A stretch of 34,662 bases of DNA from positions 171,929 to 206,590 of the forward strand of contig ML977020.1 in NCBI GenBank assembly GCA_010015675.1, written 5' to 3'. The position numbers were made by a program, and so were the translations under genes. This DNA comes from Byssothecium circinans (lineage: Eukaryota > Ascomycota > Dothideomycetes > Pleosporales > Massarinaceae). Every line of letters starts with the position of its first letter. The first letter of the stretch is position 1. The notes beneath the pieces are model-generated. The model worked only from the letters and a program-made list of their open reading frames with translations. It ran no database searches and was not told the origin of the DNA. Of the stretch, positions 1 to 9,939 are shown in pieces.

Positions 1-542
1 GAGTAACGAGCAGTATACAGGCAGTGGCAACCCAGTCACGTATTGGATTGAATTGCGCTCAAAATACCCGTGTTTAAGCCAGTTTGCGATCGATATATTG
101 ACTGTCCCAGCATCGAGTTGCGATTGCGAGCGACTCTTCAGCGAGCTTGGCGACCTACTCGAGCCCAAACGACGCGCAATTGGCGCTGAGCTACTCGCAG
201 CTCTTCAGTTAATACGATCATGGATAAGAGCTGGTTTCAAAACTCAACACGACAAGCGCGCCGAAGGCGAGGGCGAGGCTGAGGGCGGATGGGATGAGGA
301 TGATGATGAGGATATTGTACGCGACTACAATATAGAGGAGTGGATTACCCACCCGCAATAATCGTATACAGGTCGATCCCTTGGCATAAAACAGTGTCAA
401 TCTGCCCAATTTGCAATCCATCTGCAATCCATCTGGCCCAAAACACCAACAATCAATCCTCAATTCAATCTGCGCAGGCGTTACAACCAATCAATTCAAT
501 TCACGACTCCAAGATTGATTAGACGGATTGTTGCGGAGTCTG
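1..542 (+). mobile_element. hAT DNA transposon, 3' end (element hAT-1)
   Basis: The window opens inside a hAT element; only its last ~540 bases are present. It holds the end of the transposase (stop at 359-361) and a non-coding tail of ~180 bases crowded with CAATC/TTGATT-like motifs (two copies of CAATCCATCTG near 410-440, more at 450-520), as expected of the subterminal transposase-binding repeats of hAT elements. Read from the outside inwards, the right end starts CAGACTCCGCAAC, and hAT inverted repeats usually start with CAG, so I place the boundary at 542. The eight following bases, GCATATAG (543-550), would be one target-site copy; the other lies outside the window. The boundary is inferred. 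Confidence 0.7.
2..361 (+). CDS. hAT transposase, C-terminal dimerisation domain (5' partial)
   Basis: This is the C-terminal 119 residues of a hAT-family transposase, the enzyme that cuts and pastes the element. The frame is open to the left edge, so no start codon is visible; the TTG near 53 is not a real start. The hAT dimerisation signature is clear: a Trp about 10 residues before KYPCLS, then PASSCDCERLFS, an Arg-rich stretch (EPKRRAIGAE) and ALQLIRSW. An acidic tail rich in Asp, Glu and Gly follows. No stop or frameshift is seen in the visible part, so this copy could be recent. It differs from the element at the right edge of the window, which has unrelated terminal sequence. Confidence 0.85.
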   Translation, partial: SNEQYTGSGNPVTYWIELRSKYPCLSQFAIDILTVPASSCDCERLFSELGDLLEPKRRAIGAELLAALQLIRSWIRAGFKTQHDKRAEGEGEAEGGWDEDDDEDIVRDYNIEEWITHPQ

Positions 543-834
543 GCATATAGTGGCCCTTCCGCGCATAGAAGGCCTCATCTAAACTGATGTCATGGTTCCC
601 AGCGATGACAAGTTTCAGCGGTGCATCAATGCTCTTCAGCATCTCCAGAGTCTTTTCGTACTCGTGCATTAAGCCAACGTTGGTTAGGTCACCGCAGTGG
701 AGAAGCACGTCTGCTTTAGGCAGCGGCGTACGGAAGGCTGTATGTTCATTTTGGGAGTTTTGGAGCGGAGAAGCGGAGTGCGTGTCGGATATGATGAGGA
801 TGCGGGTTTTGATGTGCGTTGTTGATGTTGACAT
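543..834 (-). pseudogene. Calcineurin-like metallophosphoesterase, 3'-truncated by hAT-1
   Basis: This is the N-terminal ~97 residues of a fungal metallophosphoesterase of the UPF0046/calcineurin-like type. Three metal-binding blocks are visible: LIISDTHSA (Asp and His), DVLLHCGDLTN (Gly-Asp) and LVIAGNHDIS (Gly-Asn-His-Asp). The Met at 832-834 is chosen because MSTSTTHIKTR leads straight into the first motif; an in-frame Met at 918 would add 28 residues of low complexity. The family is usually about 250-300 residues, and here the homology stops after AFYARKGHYM, exactly where the hAT element ends. The frame then runs into transposon DNA and stops at 496-498. The C-terminal metal ligands are absent, so the product should be inactive. 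Confidence 0.8.
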
Positions 835-1476
835 GTTGGCTGGAGTTTGAAGCTTGCTTGCTGTTGGTGTGTGACGTAGTGGGGTTGAAGGTCGCAGGTA
901 TCTCGGAGATCTGTGCACGTAGGAACTAGGCAGTCACATGTCTTTTCATCGTGGCACCCTTAGGATTCATTGGAATAGCCAGTACATATAGTTCGCACCA
1001 ACAGTGGTCTTAGATTCTTAGATAGGTTTTACCTTATTTTCAGGTCTTATGATACGACGACACATGGGTTTGCCCTGACCTTAATTGAGTTCTCAGAAGC
1101 GGGGACGTTACCACGCATGGAATGATACACCTTCTGAATGCTGAAGTTGATAATTAGCGTGATCAGTCGTAGCAAGCGCAGTGCTTGGAAAATGGATGTT
1201 TTAGTGATCACATGATTAAATCACGTGATCGTATGTGGTCCACGGCTATACGTTTGTAGACTGCATAAGTAATCACCTCTGATAGTTGCTGTTCAATGCC
1301 ACAATCCACTGCTTTCTCCAATACCCTTCAAACCTTATCATCTTTTACACGCGCTTTGAAAATCAAGCGTTCTTCAGTCTACAGTCACTTGAGAATGCAG
1401 GAAGAGTTCTTCAGATTGTCTACGCGTCTGTGTATGGTACTATTACTATACTGGAAGAGGAATCATCCGTGTCTAT
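835..1476. other. Intergenic, no gene seen
   Basis: I see no convincing coding signal on either strand. The stretch is the upstream region of the truncated phosphoesterase and the downstream region of the DUF3632-like gene. Short frames around 1286-1499 lack family similarity and splice logic. Confidence 0.5.
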
Positions 1477-2583
1477 TTAATCGCTACTACTCCCCCTAGA
1501 ACCTTTCTCACTGACCTCTTTCTCAATATCCTTCATCTGCTGAAGTGCCTGCCTCGCCGCGCTCTTCGTCAGGTCATCGTACTGCGCATCTTCCAAAACA
1601 AGCCCAAACTCCCTTTTCTAATGACTCCAACGTTCCTTACTCCACGGTCTCCAATAATGATCCGTAGTCTCCTGCTTCATGCACTCGTGATAGACATAGC
1701 GGCATTCATTTGGCCACGTAACCCATTGCGCGGCACCGAATAAATCATATGCATGAGTGCGCTTTTTGGTAGGCTTCCTAGGTGGTAAGATATCTTGGAG
1801 GGCGCTCCAAGGGGCGCAGTACACGAACTTGCCCGCTGTAATGCGGGCCATTGCGTGCTGGTAGTTTCGCCAGCGGTTGTAAGTGGCAGTATCACGGTAA
1901 TACTGTGGTTGGGCGTTTGTTTTTGTCGGTAGCATTTCATATTGGCCGGGCTACAAACGTATATCTGTTTTGCTTTAAAATACCATTTTGGCTAGCCTTC
2001 CATTCGAGTGCATAACGTGGAGATAGAAAAAAACAAAAAGGGGATTCATGAGGTGATGAAGAAGAGAGAATGACTTACTAGCGTGATGCCTTCGAAACTC
2101 ATCCTCAAGCCCGATCCAGTTATATCCAAATGCCCAAAACTCGCTGTGGTGAACATTACCATTTTCATCGGGCCGAGATTCTGGTGCCATCCATCGCGGC
2201 AGATTCCCCAACTCTTCCAGAAACTCTATCAACCGATTCTGGACTTCGCTGTAGGGAGAAAACGCCGCGCACATTCTGCAATAGGGCCTGAAGAATTGCT
2301 CTGCACATGGACCGGCATTTGGCGGAGGGAGGCCTCCCCAGTCACCTGACTCGCGTTGTTCGGCGGTCAAGTTATGAGAGTTGGCGTAGTCGATTAGCTT
2401 TTGAAGGCGCTTGGAGGTTTCAGCGCGAATAATGTTATCCACGATTTGGGCCGCTCGGACAGGCGTTTGCGTGCCTTTCATTAGTGCCTCGAGGGGAGCT
2501 TTCCAGCGGAGATCATCTTCGTCATCCCAGTGTTCGTAGAGTTCGGGATCAATTGTGGGTGAGGGTGGGTTTTCTGAAGCCAT
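1477..2583 (-). pseudogene. DUF3632-like fungal protein with an in-frame stop
   Basis: This resembles the uncharacterised fungal DUF3632 family (assignment from memory, function unknown). Exon 1 starts at 2583 with an acidic N-terminus (DPELYEHWDDEDDLRW) and runs to about 2079, where a GTAAGT donor (2078-2073) follows EFRRHHA. The next exon contains WRNYQHAMARITAGKF and CAPWSALQDILPP, and its frame ends in TAG at 1618-1620. The same frame continues beyond that TAG for 46 more sense codons (KREFGLVLEDAQYDDLTKSA onward, charged and helix-like) to TAA at 1477-1479, so the TAG looks like a nonsense mutation, possibly TGG to TAG. The obvious donor also does not join exon 2 in frame with the likely acceptors near 1951 or 1965; either splicing uses a site I missed or there is a second lesion. 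Confidence 0.6.
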
Positions 2584-2951
2584 TATCGTCTGGAAATGTA
2601 TGAAAAAAGTTGCGTAAGTGCTTAGAGTCTAATGGAATGTGAATACCTGGTACGATCTGAGTGGATGTACTGTGTTGAAGTTTCGTTTGGAGGTTAACCA
2701 TCACCCGGAGTCCGTCCACGTCGTTCACCGCCCGCCCGATGTAGTATAGAGTAGCTTTTAGCGTTCAATTATGCCGTCAGCACTAATTTATGCCCTATAG
2801 ATACTAGCGGGTATTACAAAGGGTAAATGAGTGTTGTGGAATGCGTCGCGTGATCGATCAAGTCCTAGAATCGTGGCATGTGCAGATCTGAGATGCCCCC
2901 TGCTACTAAATCCATCAGAACCCTTTCCGTGTCCAAGGAATCCCCCAAACA
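2584..2951. other. Intergenic, no gene seen
   Basis: This is non-coding DNA between the DUF3632-like gene and P450-1, both on the minus strand. It should hold the promoter of the former and the 3' UTR of the latter. No motif stands out. Confidence 0.5.
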
Positions 2952-4580
2952 TTAATGGTTTCTAGCTGTCAACCGTATATTCAGAGCCGGCCTTTCTCTG
3001 AATAGGAACGCCCTTTGCTTCTCAATGCCAAACCTATCATCCACAAGCTCAAAGTCGAAATGCCAGACCAGCCGTGCAAGGATTAACTTGACTTCAGCTA
3101 GCGCAATCCCCTTGCCTAGACAAGCCTTCGGTCCTATGCTGAATGGCTGGAAGGCTTCTTGCTTGTCTGATAGTGTGACATTAGGTCGATCGGGATGGTC
3201 GGCAGGAAGCCAGCGTTCTGGCAAGAATGTTTCAGGGAGAGCGAAGTTGTTGGGGAGAGTGAAGGCGGGGAGTTGGTAAACACATACTATGGTCTACGTG
3301 AAGTAGACGTTAGTTTATGAGTTGGTAGGAGTGAGGGGATATGCGTGATGCTTACTCCTCCGGGCACAAAATAGCCTGAAACCATGGCACCTTCTGGTGG
3401 TGCCTTTCGCCTCACACCTCCCGGCGTTGGCGTGTAGCAGCGCAGTGATTCGTTAATGACTGCAAGCAAATACTTCATCTTCCCTGTCAATGCCATAGTG
3501 ATATCTTTCTCAGAATCTGCCAACCCATCCACTTCTGCCCTCAACTTCACAAGCTTATCTCTGTTCTTCGCAAGGAGGTATACCGTACCACTTAGAGTAT
3601 CAGAGACAGGAGCTGTAGCAGCGACAAGCAATAACGCAGCGTTGACTTCCATCTCGCCCATCGTCAGTGATTTTTCGCCTTGTGCCCGTATCACATAAGA
3701 CCATATATCTGTCTTCCCCGCAACTTCCCCCATCTCAAGTCTCTCCCGTACTTTCTCGGCACTCTTTTGTAGATGGATTTTAATACCCACGAGGTCTTTG
3801 ATGTTGGCGAAGAGCATGACGAAAGGGGCGAAAACGCCGAATGCGTTCGCGTTCGCGGCAAAGCTAACGGCCCGGAACCATTTCACCAGTGTCGAAACCC
3901 AAGGGTGATTCTTCCCTCTTTCTACACACCCGAACTCCATAGACAGTGCGAACTCGCCGATTATATCAAATGTCAGCCAAGAGAACCACTCGCTCATATC
4001 GGCCACTTCGTTTGCCCTTGCCTTTTTCCCAAGCTTCTTCACAAAAACATCGATATGCCTTTTCAAGGTCCCTTCTTGACCAGCAATAGCCCTCTCACTA
4101 AATCCGTGGCTCAAAGCCGCCTTCTGCCTCCCATAGTCCTTATCCTCAGATGTCAAGAGCGGCTGTGCATCGGCTCTCACCTTGAAATATCCATACTTGG
4201 GAAACTTCTTCGTGGCTGCATGGCCATGGATATCTTTCCAGGAAGATGGGGTCATGAAGGAGAGCAGATCGGGCGCGATTCGAACGACCTCTCCATACTG
4301 GCGGTGGAGCTCGCGGACTGCGACGGCTTGGATGCCTTTGGAGCCGTAGTAGGCATGTGGTAGGTGGGAGATTGCGCGGAGCTTGGGACCTGGGAAGGCG
4401 CAGAGCGGGTGGAAGGTCACGCGGTAGAGTGCTCGGAGGAGGAAGTACAATAGTGGCTGTAGAGATACTCAGTCTTTCTAAGAAGTTCGCTGATGACAAT
4501 GTCTTCGCAAAACTCACCAAAGTCAACAGCAACACAATGACCTGTGCGATCGCCCCCATTGTGGTGATTTGGTTCGACAT
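2952..4580 (-). CDS. Cytochrome P450 monooxygenase (P450-1), intact, with altered I-helix
   Basis: Heme-thiolate oxygenase, ER membrane bound, resembling fungal P450s of the isotrichodermin C-15 hydroxylase (CYP65) type. Exons deduced: 4580-4518, 4456-3356, 3293-2952; introns of 61 and 62 bases (GTGAGT..CAG, GTAAGC..TAG). They give 501 residues, the normal length. Visible: hydrophobic N-terminal anchor (IAQVIVLLLTLPLLYFLL), Pro-rich hinge HPLCAFPGPKL, ExxR at ~357-360 (ESLR), PERW at ~413-416 and heme loop FSIGPKACLG with Cys ~446. Two positions are unusual. The I-helix reads AATAPVSDTLSG (~300-311) where (A/G)GxETT or AGTDTT is expected, so the acid and Thr of the oxygen-activation pair are missing. 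The heme loop has Lys in place of the usual Arg. All exons are open. Substrate unknown; the neighbouring AKR and FAD oxidase suggest metabolite tailoring. Confidence 0.9.
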
Positions 4581-5526
4581 TTTGGCCTCTCAGTATGAAG
4601 ACAGATGCGGCACACATCGTAGAGGGATAGTAGGAAGTGGGGTCAACCAGAGTAAGCGGCACAGTCGCTCCACACGGGCAAAAACCCGCCGGTATATCGG
4701 AGTATTTCACATGTCACTTCATCACTAGAAATGTAGTCGACAGAGCCGACTCCCTTCTTTCCCCATTCACAACACCATTTCCACTCTTGATCTCACTCAT
4801 TACGACCATATTCTTTCCGAAAAAAAAAAAAGAAAAAAAAGAAAAAAAAGAAAACCCCTGGTCACTCTCGTACCAGCCCTTTTATCTCGGCAGAATTCCA
4901 GCAGCATTTAGAACGGCGTGTTTAACACCAGAAACCCCGTGATTCTAATCATTGCTGGGCATACAACGTAAATTAGTCGTGACAGCGGTCACAGGCAGCG
5001 TGCCTGAGGCATTCATTTTAAAAGTTCAATTGTAACACTGAGCCAAGTGATTGTGAAATTTGAACGAAAAGAGTACTATGCGCAGGAGAGCCGTAAGGGC
5101 GAGCCTTCGTGCTCCTCGACCTGCCTTCCGTTCTTTCGTACGTAGGCGCAGTGCTTACGCACAATATATGCAGGTCAGACGCTTGCATTGTCGCCAATTT
5201 AACCGTGCCTCTATATGACGGAATGTCAAGTGGTTGGGTTGGTTTGCACCCAGGTGCTTCAGCCTAGTCAGTGGCGTATGCAATTAATCCAGCAGTACTG
5301 CGCCTGCGAACAACATATGCTCTGCGATACGAAGGCTTGTGACCTCACACATACTTTTCGTTGATCGACATGTCGTCGGAACTCGCCTTGGCGCCATCAG
5401 AATTCGTGAAATGGTGTGATTGAACCCTTGAGGTAAGGGGACATGATGATGTGAAGTACAGTACATGCATGCTGTGCCGCACGGCAACGTTCATCCACGA
5501 AGCAACCAAGCCGTTCCCTTATTTGA
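4581..5526. other. Intergenic, no gene seen
   Basis: About 950 bases between P450-1 and the aldo-keto reductase. It contains the homopurine tract at 4820-4854 and no frame with recognisable protein similarity. It should hold the P450-1 promoter and the reductase 3' UTR. Confidence 0.5.
4820..4854 (+). repeat. A-rich homopurine tract
   Basis: A run of A interrupted by single Gs at roughly nine-base spacing, about 240 bases upstream of the P450-1 start on the opposite strand. In that gene's orientation it is a T-rich pyrimidine tract, common in fungal promoters. No function can be assigned. Confidence 0.7.
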
Positions 5527-6626
5527 TCACATATTGACCATTTTCATTCCCATTGGGTGATACCGTTCACCTGCCACAGGATGTCGTTCAATGATAGCGT
5601 CTACCGCCTTCATCTCATCATCCTCCAATGCGACGGTGGCCGCGTTTAAGCGAATATGCTCAGGAGATGCTACGCAAGGATTGGGTCAGAATTCAGCTGC
5701 GATATCACATGCGGGTTGATAAGCTTATACGCACCCGAACCGGGGATAGGGATGATGGTGGGCATATCATCCCGCTGCGACAGACCAAGGAGCCAGCCAA
5801 GTGCCACCTGCGCCGCTGTGATACCTTTCTTCTGGGCCAGCTTCTCAACTTCTTCTACTAGCTTGCGGTTCTGCTTCAGGTTCTCTGGCTGGTAACGTGG
5901 AAGCATGCGTCTGTAGTCTTTCTCGGGGATGTCTTCAAACGAGATGAGGGAGCCGGCTAAAACGCCTCGGCCAACTGGGCAGTAGCTGGCGCTCGTTAGT
6001 GATACGCGACAACACATTTTGGTGGGTTAGGCTTACGCATAAACGGGGATATTCAGTTCAGCACATGTGCTTAGGATACCGTTGTGTAGCGGATCATTGC
6101 ACCACAGAGATAATTCAATCTCCACTGCCACGATATCCACGATTTTTGCGGCTTCGCGAATTGTGTCTGCGTTCACTTCAGTCAAAGCGACGCCTTTGAT
6201 CTTGCCTTCCGCTTTCAGGTCTTTCAATGTGTTGAGTTGTGTATCGAGCGGAACGTTCACATCTCGGCGTGCCAGCTCGAACATATCGATCGGACGACCC
6301 AGCTGTTTGACGCAATTTTCCACGCTTTTCCTCACAGCTTCTGGTTCTCCCGTAGGCGCAAAAGTTGGGAGCATAGCGCCTTTGACGTTGAGCAGAACCT
6401 TGTCGGCATACTCGGGGTATTTTGCGTAGAAACGATTGAGAAGCGTGAGAGAGTTCCAGGTCGGTAGACCATAGAATTCGGCACCGTTGAACGAAAGGCT
6501 ACCGGTTTCGGCAGCTATGCGGAGGCATTCGATGGCACGATCTTCAGGAGTTGGGGCGTATGGAGTGGTCAGGGATACCATACCAAACCCGATGGACCCG
6601 ACATTTTTGTTGAGAATGGTAGGCAT
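5527..6626 (-). CDS. Aldo-keto reductase, pyridoxal reductase (AKR8)-like
   Basis: NADPH-dependent carbonyl reductase of the fungal pyridoxal reductase-like group, a soluble (beta/alpha)8 barrel. Exons deduced: 6626-6037, 5985-5735, 5669-5527; introns of 51 bases (GTAAGC..CAG) and 65 bases (GTGCGT..TAG with CTGAC). The product is 327 residues, as usual. The Met at 6624-6626 gives MPTILNKNVGSIGFGM, a typical start. Visible: catalytic Tyr ~52 in GAEFYG, Lys ~82 in LLNVKG, GVALTEVNADTIREAAK, and AYCPVGRGVLAG spanning intron 1. The last exon, starting ASPEHIRLNAATVALEDDEM, is needed for the C-terminal cofactor segment and is missed if the second intron is read through. The canonical catalytic His is replaced (FELARRD, Ala ~119), a change I associate with this subgroup. 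Such enzymes occur both as vitamin B6 reductases and in metabolite clusters; the context favours the latter. Confidence 0.9.
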
Positions 6627-6983
6627 GGTGTAAATCAAGATGTTAATGTGGAAGATGAGAAGCAAAATGTTACGACTGCTGTTGTGTAGTTTTACCCCTC
6701 CAATGCGGCGCAGCTCCCAAAGGGACCATTCGACGGGCAAACAGTCAGCTGTTGGAGATTGCCAAGGTCTCGCCTCTCTTTACAAACGAACCTCAGAACG
6801 CGGTTGGCTGCTTGCTGTTGTATGTATCCGTCTGATCATGGGATTTGATGATCGAAATGCGAAACTGACGCTAATAAGTGTGCATTTGTATGCAGATAAA
6901 GCCCCTGTTCGTAGCTTGCATGCCATGGATTGCAGACGTCGAGCTACCTAATTCTTCTACCGGGCCCAGCCTTCAGGGTATTT
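6627..6983. other. Intergenic, no gene seen
   Basis: About 357 bases upstream of the aldo-keto reductase and downstream of the FAD oxidase. No coding signal is visible. Confidence 0.5.
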
Positions 6984-8556
6984 CTAATCAGTAAGCTTGA
7001 ATCCTCCCGGCACACCCTTCTGGAAAAACCCATCCGGATCATACTTTCGGCTGGCACTCTTCAGCTTTGTCCCCACTTCATCCCCGCAACCGGTGAAAAC
7101 ATCTTGGCCAACATGTGCATACGGAAGAAAGCGGTACGCGAAATACCTCCCCTTATTCCTGGCCAATGCATCCACATCTCCAATAAGTGATTGCTGGGTG
7201 CTGATTACCAGATCATCATCGGCTGAGGCTTCCCAAGAACTGAAGAGCAGCATGAGAACTAGTGGTCCACCTTCGGGAGATAGACCAAGACTGTTGCCGC
7301 CTTTTGATGCAGACTCGGACAGTAACGACATAGAGAATCCTTGGAAGCTCAGTGAGTAGACCAAGCCAGGTACGGCTTTCAGCGTTTCTATTGTGGCTTT
7401 GAAAGCTTCAGAAACGGAATTCAAGAGAGGCAGGTCCAGCCCGAAGGTAGTCGTCATGTACACCACCCTACCCAAAGTCAGCAAATATGGCTCATATTAC
7501 AGCGTAAAACCGAGAGTCACGTACCTTGCGCCGTCTTTGGCTGCCGCCTCAATGTCGGCAAATTCCTTGATACTCCCAACACCCAATCTCGACATCGGCG
7601 TGATGCGCGTCGGGATACCAGTTGAAAAGGGGACAATGGGTAGAGGAGGGTTTGCCTCCTCGCAGCCTCCTGCCAGCTTGGTGTAGTACACCGAATTTTT
7701 ACACATGATTCGCCCCATTGCACCCATGTAACCGATGCTCAGAAGCAAGTACCCATGTGGATCGTCGATCTCGTCGAGGAAGGTGGCAAATTCTCGGAGC
7801 TGCGCAGGCCAGTCGACCTCCATGTAGATGCTACTGCCGCCCCAGATACGTGCATGCGGCAAAGTAGCCATGGTGACACGGGTGACGATTCCAAAGTTGT
7901 TGGAGCCTCCTCGAAGCGCCAACCACAGGTCAGCATGATCGGAAGCGCTTGCTGTGACTATAGAGCCATCCGCGAGAACAACCTCAAAGGATGTAACTTG
8001 GTCGCAGGAAAATCCGACCTGAGGCGATAGCCACGAGAGGCCTCCTATGTAGTCCATAAATATTTGGCATGTAGGAAAGAATCGAGGAGAATCGAGAAGA
8101 ATTCATACCATTTGTGATTTGGCCACCAACACTGGACCTGGATGACCTTCCGCCTGCAACCACAAGGGCAAAACTTTCGAGAGCGGCGTACACGCTGCCC
8201 CACGTCTCTCCTACTCCCAATGTAACCAACTTCCTGTCAGCAGACAGCTTGATGCCTGTGAGGTGTTTCAGGTCGATCGTAATTCCTCCGTCGATGTTGG
8301 CCGCGCCTGGCGTCGGCGTTGCACCACCAGATTTTATGGCTATCTTTACACCTCTCCCATCCACGAATGGCTTGAGAATCTTGATGATGGTAGAGACATC
8401 GGCAGCGTTCTGAGGCGTGATGACCAGTGCAGGCTTCAGCTGGGCAAGTGATGAAAAGTATGAATATACCGATTCAGCATATGCGTCTGAACCGGGCGTG
8501 AAGACGGCATCCGGGAGGGCATCCGAAAGCGCCTGCTGAAGTTGGGCGTCCATGCT
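6984..8556 (-). CDS. BBE-like FAD-linked oxidoreductase lacking the flavinylation His
   Basis: Flavoenzyme of the FAD_binding_4 (berberine bridge-like) family, which in fungi often performs oxidations or ring-forming steps in secondary metabolism. Exons deduced: 8556-8109, 8044-7525, 7467-6984; introns of 64 bases (GTATGA..TAG) and 57 bases (GTACGT..TAG). Product 483 residues, typical. Visible: IKSGGATPTPGAANIDGG (~72-89), VAGGRSSRSSVGGQITNGG, GFSCDQVTSFEVVLADG and a C-terminal RKYDPDGFFQ. The first motif normally reads RSGGHxP with His attaching FAD covalently; here the residue is Ala (~78, codon GCA). No replacement Cys is seen in the SSRSSVGG loop. The start at 8556 gives a soluble protein; an in-frame Met at 8661 would add a hydrophobic leader of 35 residues and cannot be excluded. 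Confidence 0.9.
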
Positions 8557-8896
8557 CGTTTCAATTTCTGTGCAGATGGTAACGATAGTTGCGATGAAAA
8601 AACGCGGGAGCAATATTTGCACAAACGAAATGCCTAAGAGTGGTTGATCGCATGGAGACACAGAGATATATCACTTCACGCCAAGAGCTACCTTGGGTGT
8701 GACGGCGGCTCAGCAATGCTGCAGGCATTACAGTTGGTTAGTTTGTTCCCGCAAATACAAGGTTCCCCATGCGAATAACCGTCTTCCGGATATGACTAGC
8801 AGGGAGCGGGTAAATCCTCTTAGCATAAGATTCACTAGGTGATCCTTACGCACCCCTGCTGGTGGTGTCCGTAAGAACCGAGATTATACGTTACAT
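8557..8896. other. Intergenic, no gene seen
   Basis: About 340 bases upstream of the FAD oxidase start. It should carry that gene's promoter. Nothing else is recognised. Confidence 0.45.
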
Positions 8897-9836
8897 TTAC
8901 ATACACTCCAAACCTTCCGCTGCGAGTCTTCTCTTCAAGAAATTCCACCAGGCGGCGACGATCTCCTCACGAAGCAAATCAGACGGCTGTGGTGGTTGAT
9001 GTTGTTGTTGTCGTGGTGCATCTCGCGCTCGCAGTGGATTTTTCAAACACTCCAGTGAAGCGCAATACGGGGGCCAAGGCAGAGATCTCTGGTGTTCTAC
9101 TTTCCTCCTGAGAGGCTCCTCTCCATAACTGATTCTGGCACGCTGGCTGGACAGTGAGCTTCTCAACGAGTTGAACACGCGGGATCTGGAAATGGTGTGC
9201 TTCCAGAGTGCCGCAAGAGAGGGCTCACACGAGACGATGATAGGTGAAGCCCTCAACGAACCTGGAGATTTTAGTCTTTCCGGCCTTTGAACTTGTGATT
9301 CGGTGGAGGCTTACACGCAGATGCTGCACCTTTACAGAGTTCCATGTCGTATCGGTTCGCTGCCAGTTCTTGATATGGTAGACGAGAGACAGTGCCGCAG
9401 CCGCGATACCCAGCAGCCCCGCTAAGAACACTGACAAAACGCCCAATTTTTTGCGCCGCGGAAGTTGTAGATGCGAAATCATCGGCAACGGGAAAACAAA
9501 AATGTAAACGTCGGTCACAACCCCAACGACACCCTGGATCGGTGCAAGCACGCCATTCTTCTTTCATTTATTTAACAACATCTGGTTCCAGTCCTCATTT
9601 GCTCGAGGCGTGCAGTAGTAGGTGAAAAGCGGGATGGCCAGATATGTGGAGCATACGACGAAAATGCCCATCCAGATGAGGATGGGAAGTGTGCGTGACA
9701 CTTGAAAAATGCGTCGGTATAAGACGAAGATGGCGCATTTAGCGAAGGTCATTCCTGGCCCAAAGACCATCCCCATGGCATATATTCTCTCGGAGTATGA
9801 GGGTGCCACATATGTGCTAATTGGCACATCCTACTC
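8897..9836 (-). pseudogene. Fungal rhodopsin-domain (PTH11-like) membrane protein, broken
   Basis: Remnant of a fungal integral membrane protein of the rhodopsin-like domain family (PF20684 type), often called PTH11-like. Visible: a segment ending FAKCAIFVLYRRIF, a TM around ILIWMGIFVVCSTYLA, the diagnostic GVVGVVTDVYIFVFPLP, a further TM (LSVFLAGLLGIAAAALSL) and the last conserved block SPIIVSCEPSLAALWKH before a hydrophilic tail. Lesions: the first ~80 residues with the N-terminal helices are missing, since homology starts near 9836 just after a TAG, and TGA at 9564-9566 interrupts the frame between NEDWNQMLLNK and KKNGVLAPIQG, which otherwise continue in frame (CGA to TGA would explain it). 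An intron of ~53 bases near 9262-9314 links to the last block. It abuts the ABC transporter relic upstream. Confidence 0.75.
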
Positions 9837-9939
9837 ATGCCGGGCAGTATCCCTCACCAACACGCAAACTGGTCAGCTCAGAGTTTTGCGGCACCCCTGG
9901 AGACAAATCATGGACTTGCAGCTATATTGGAGACCCGTA

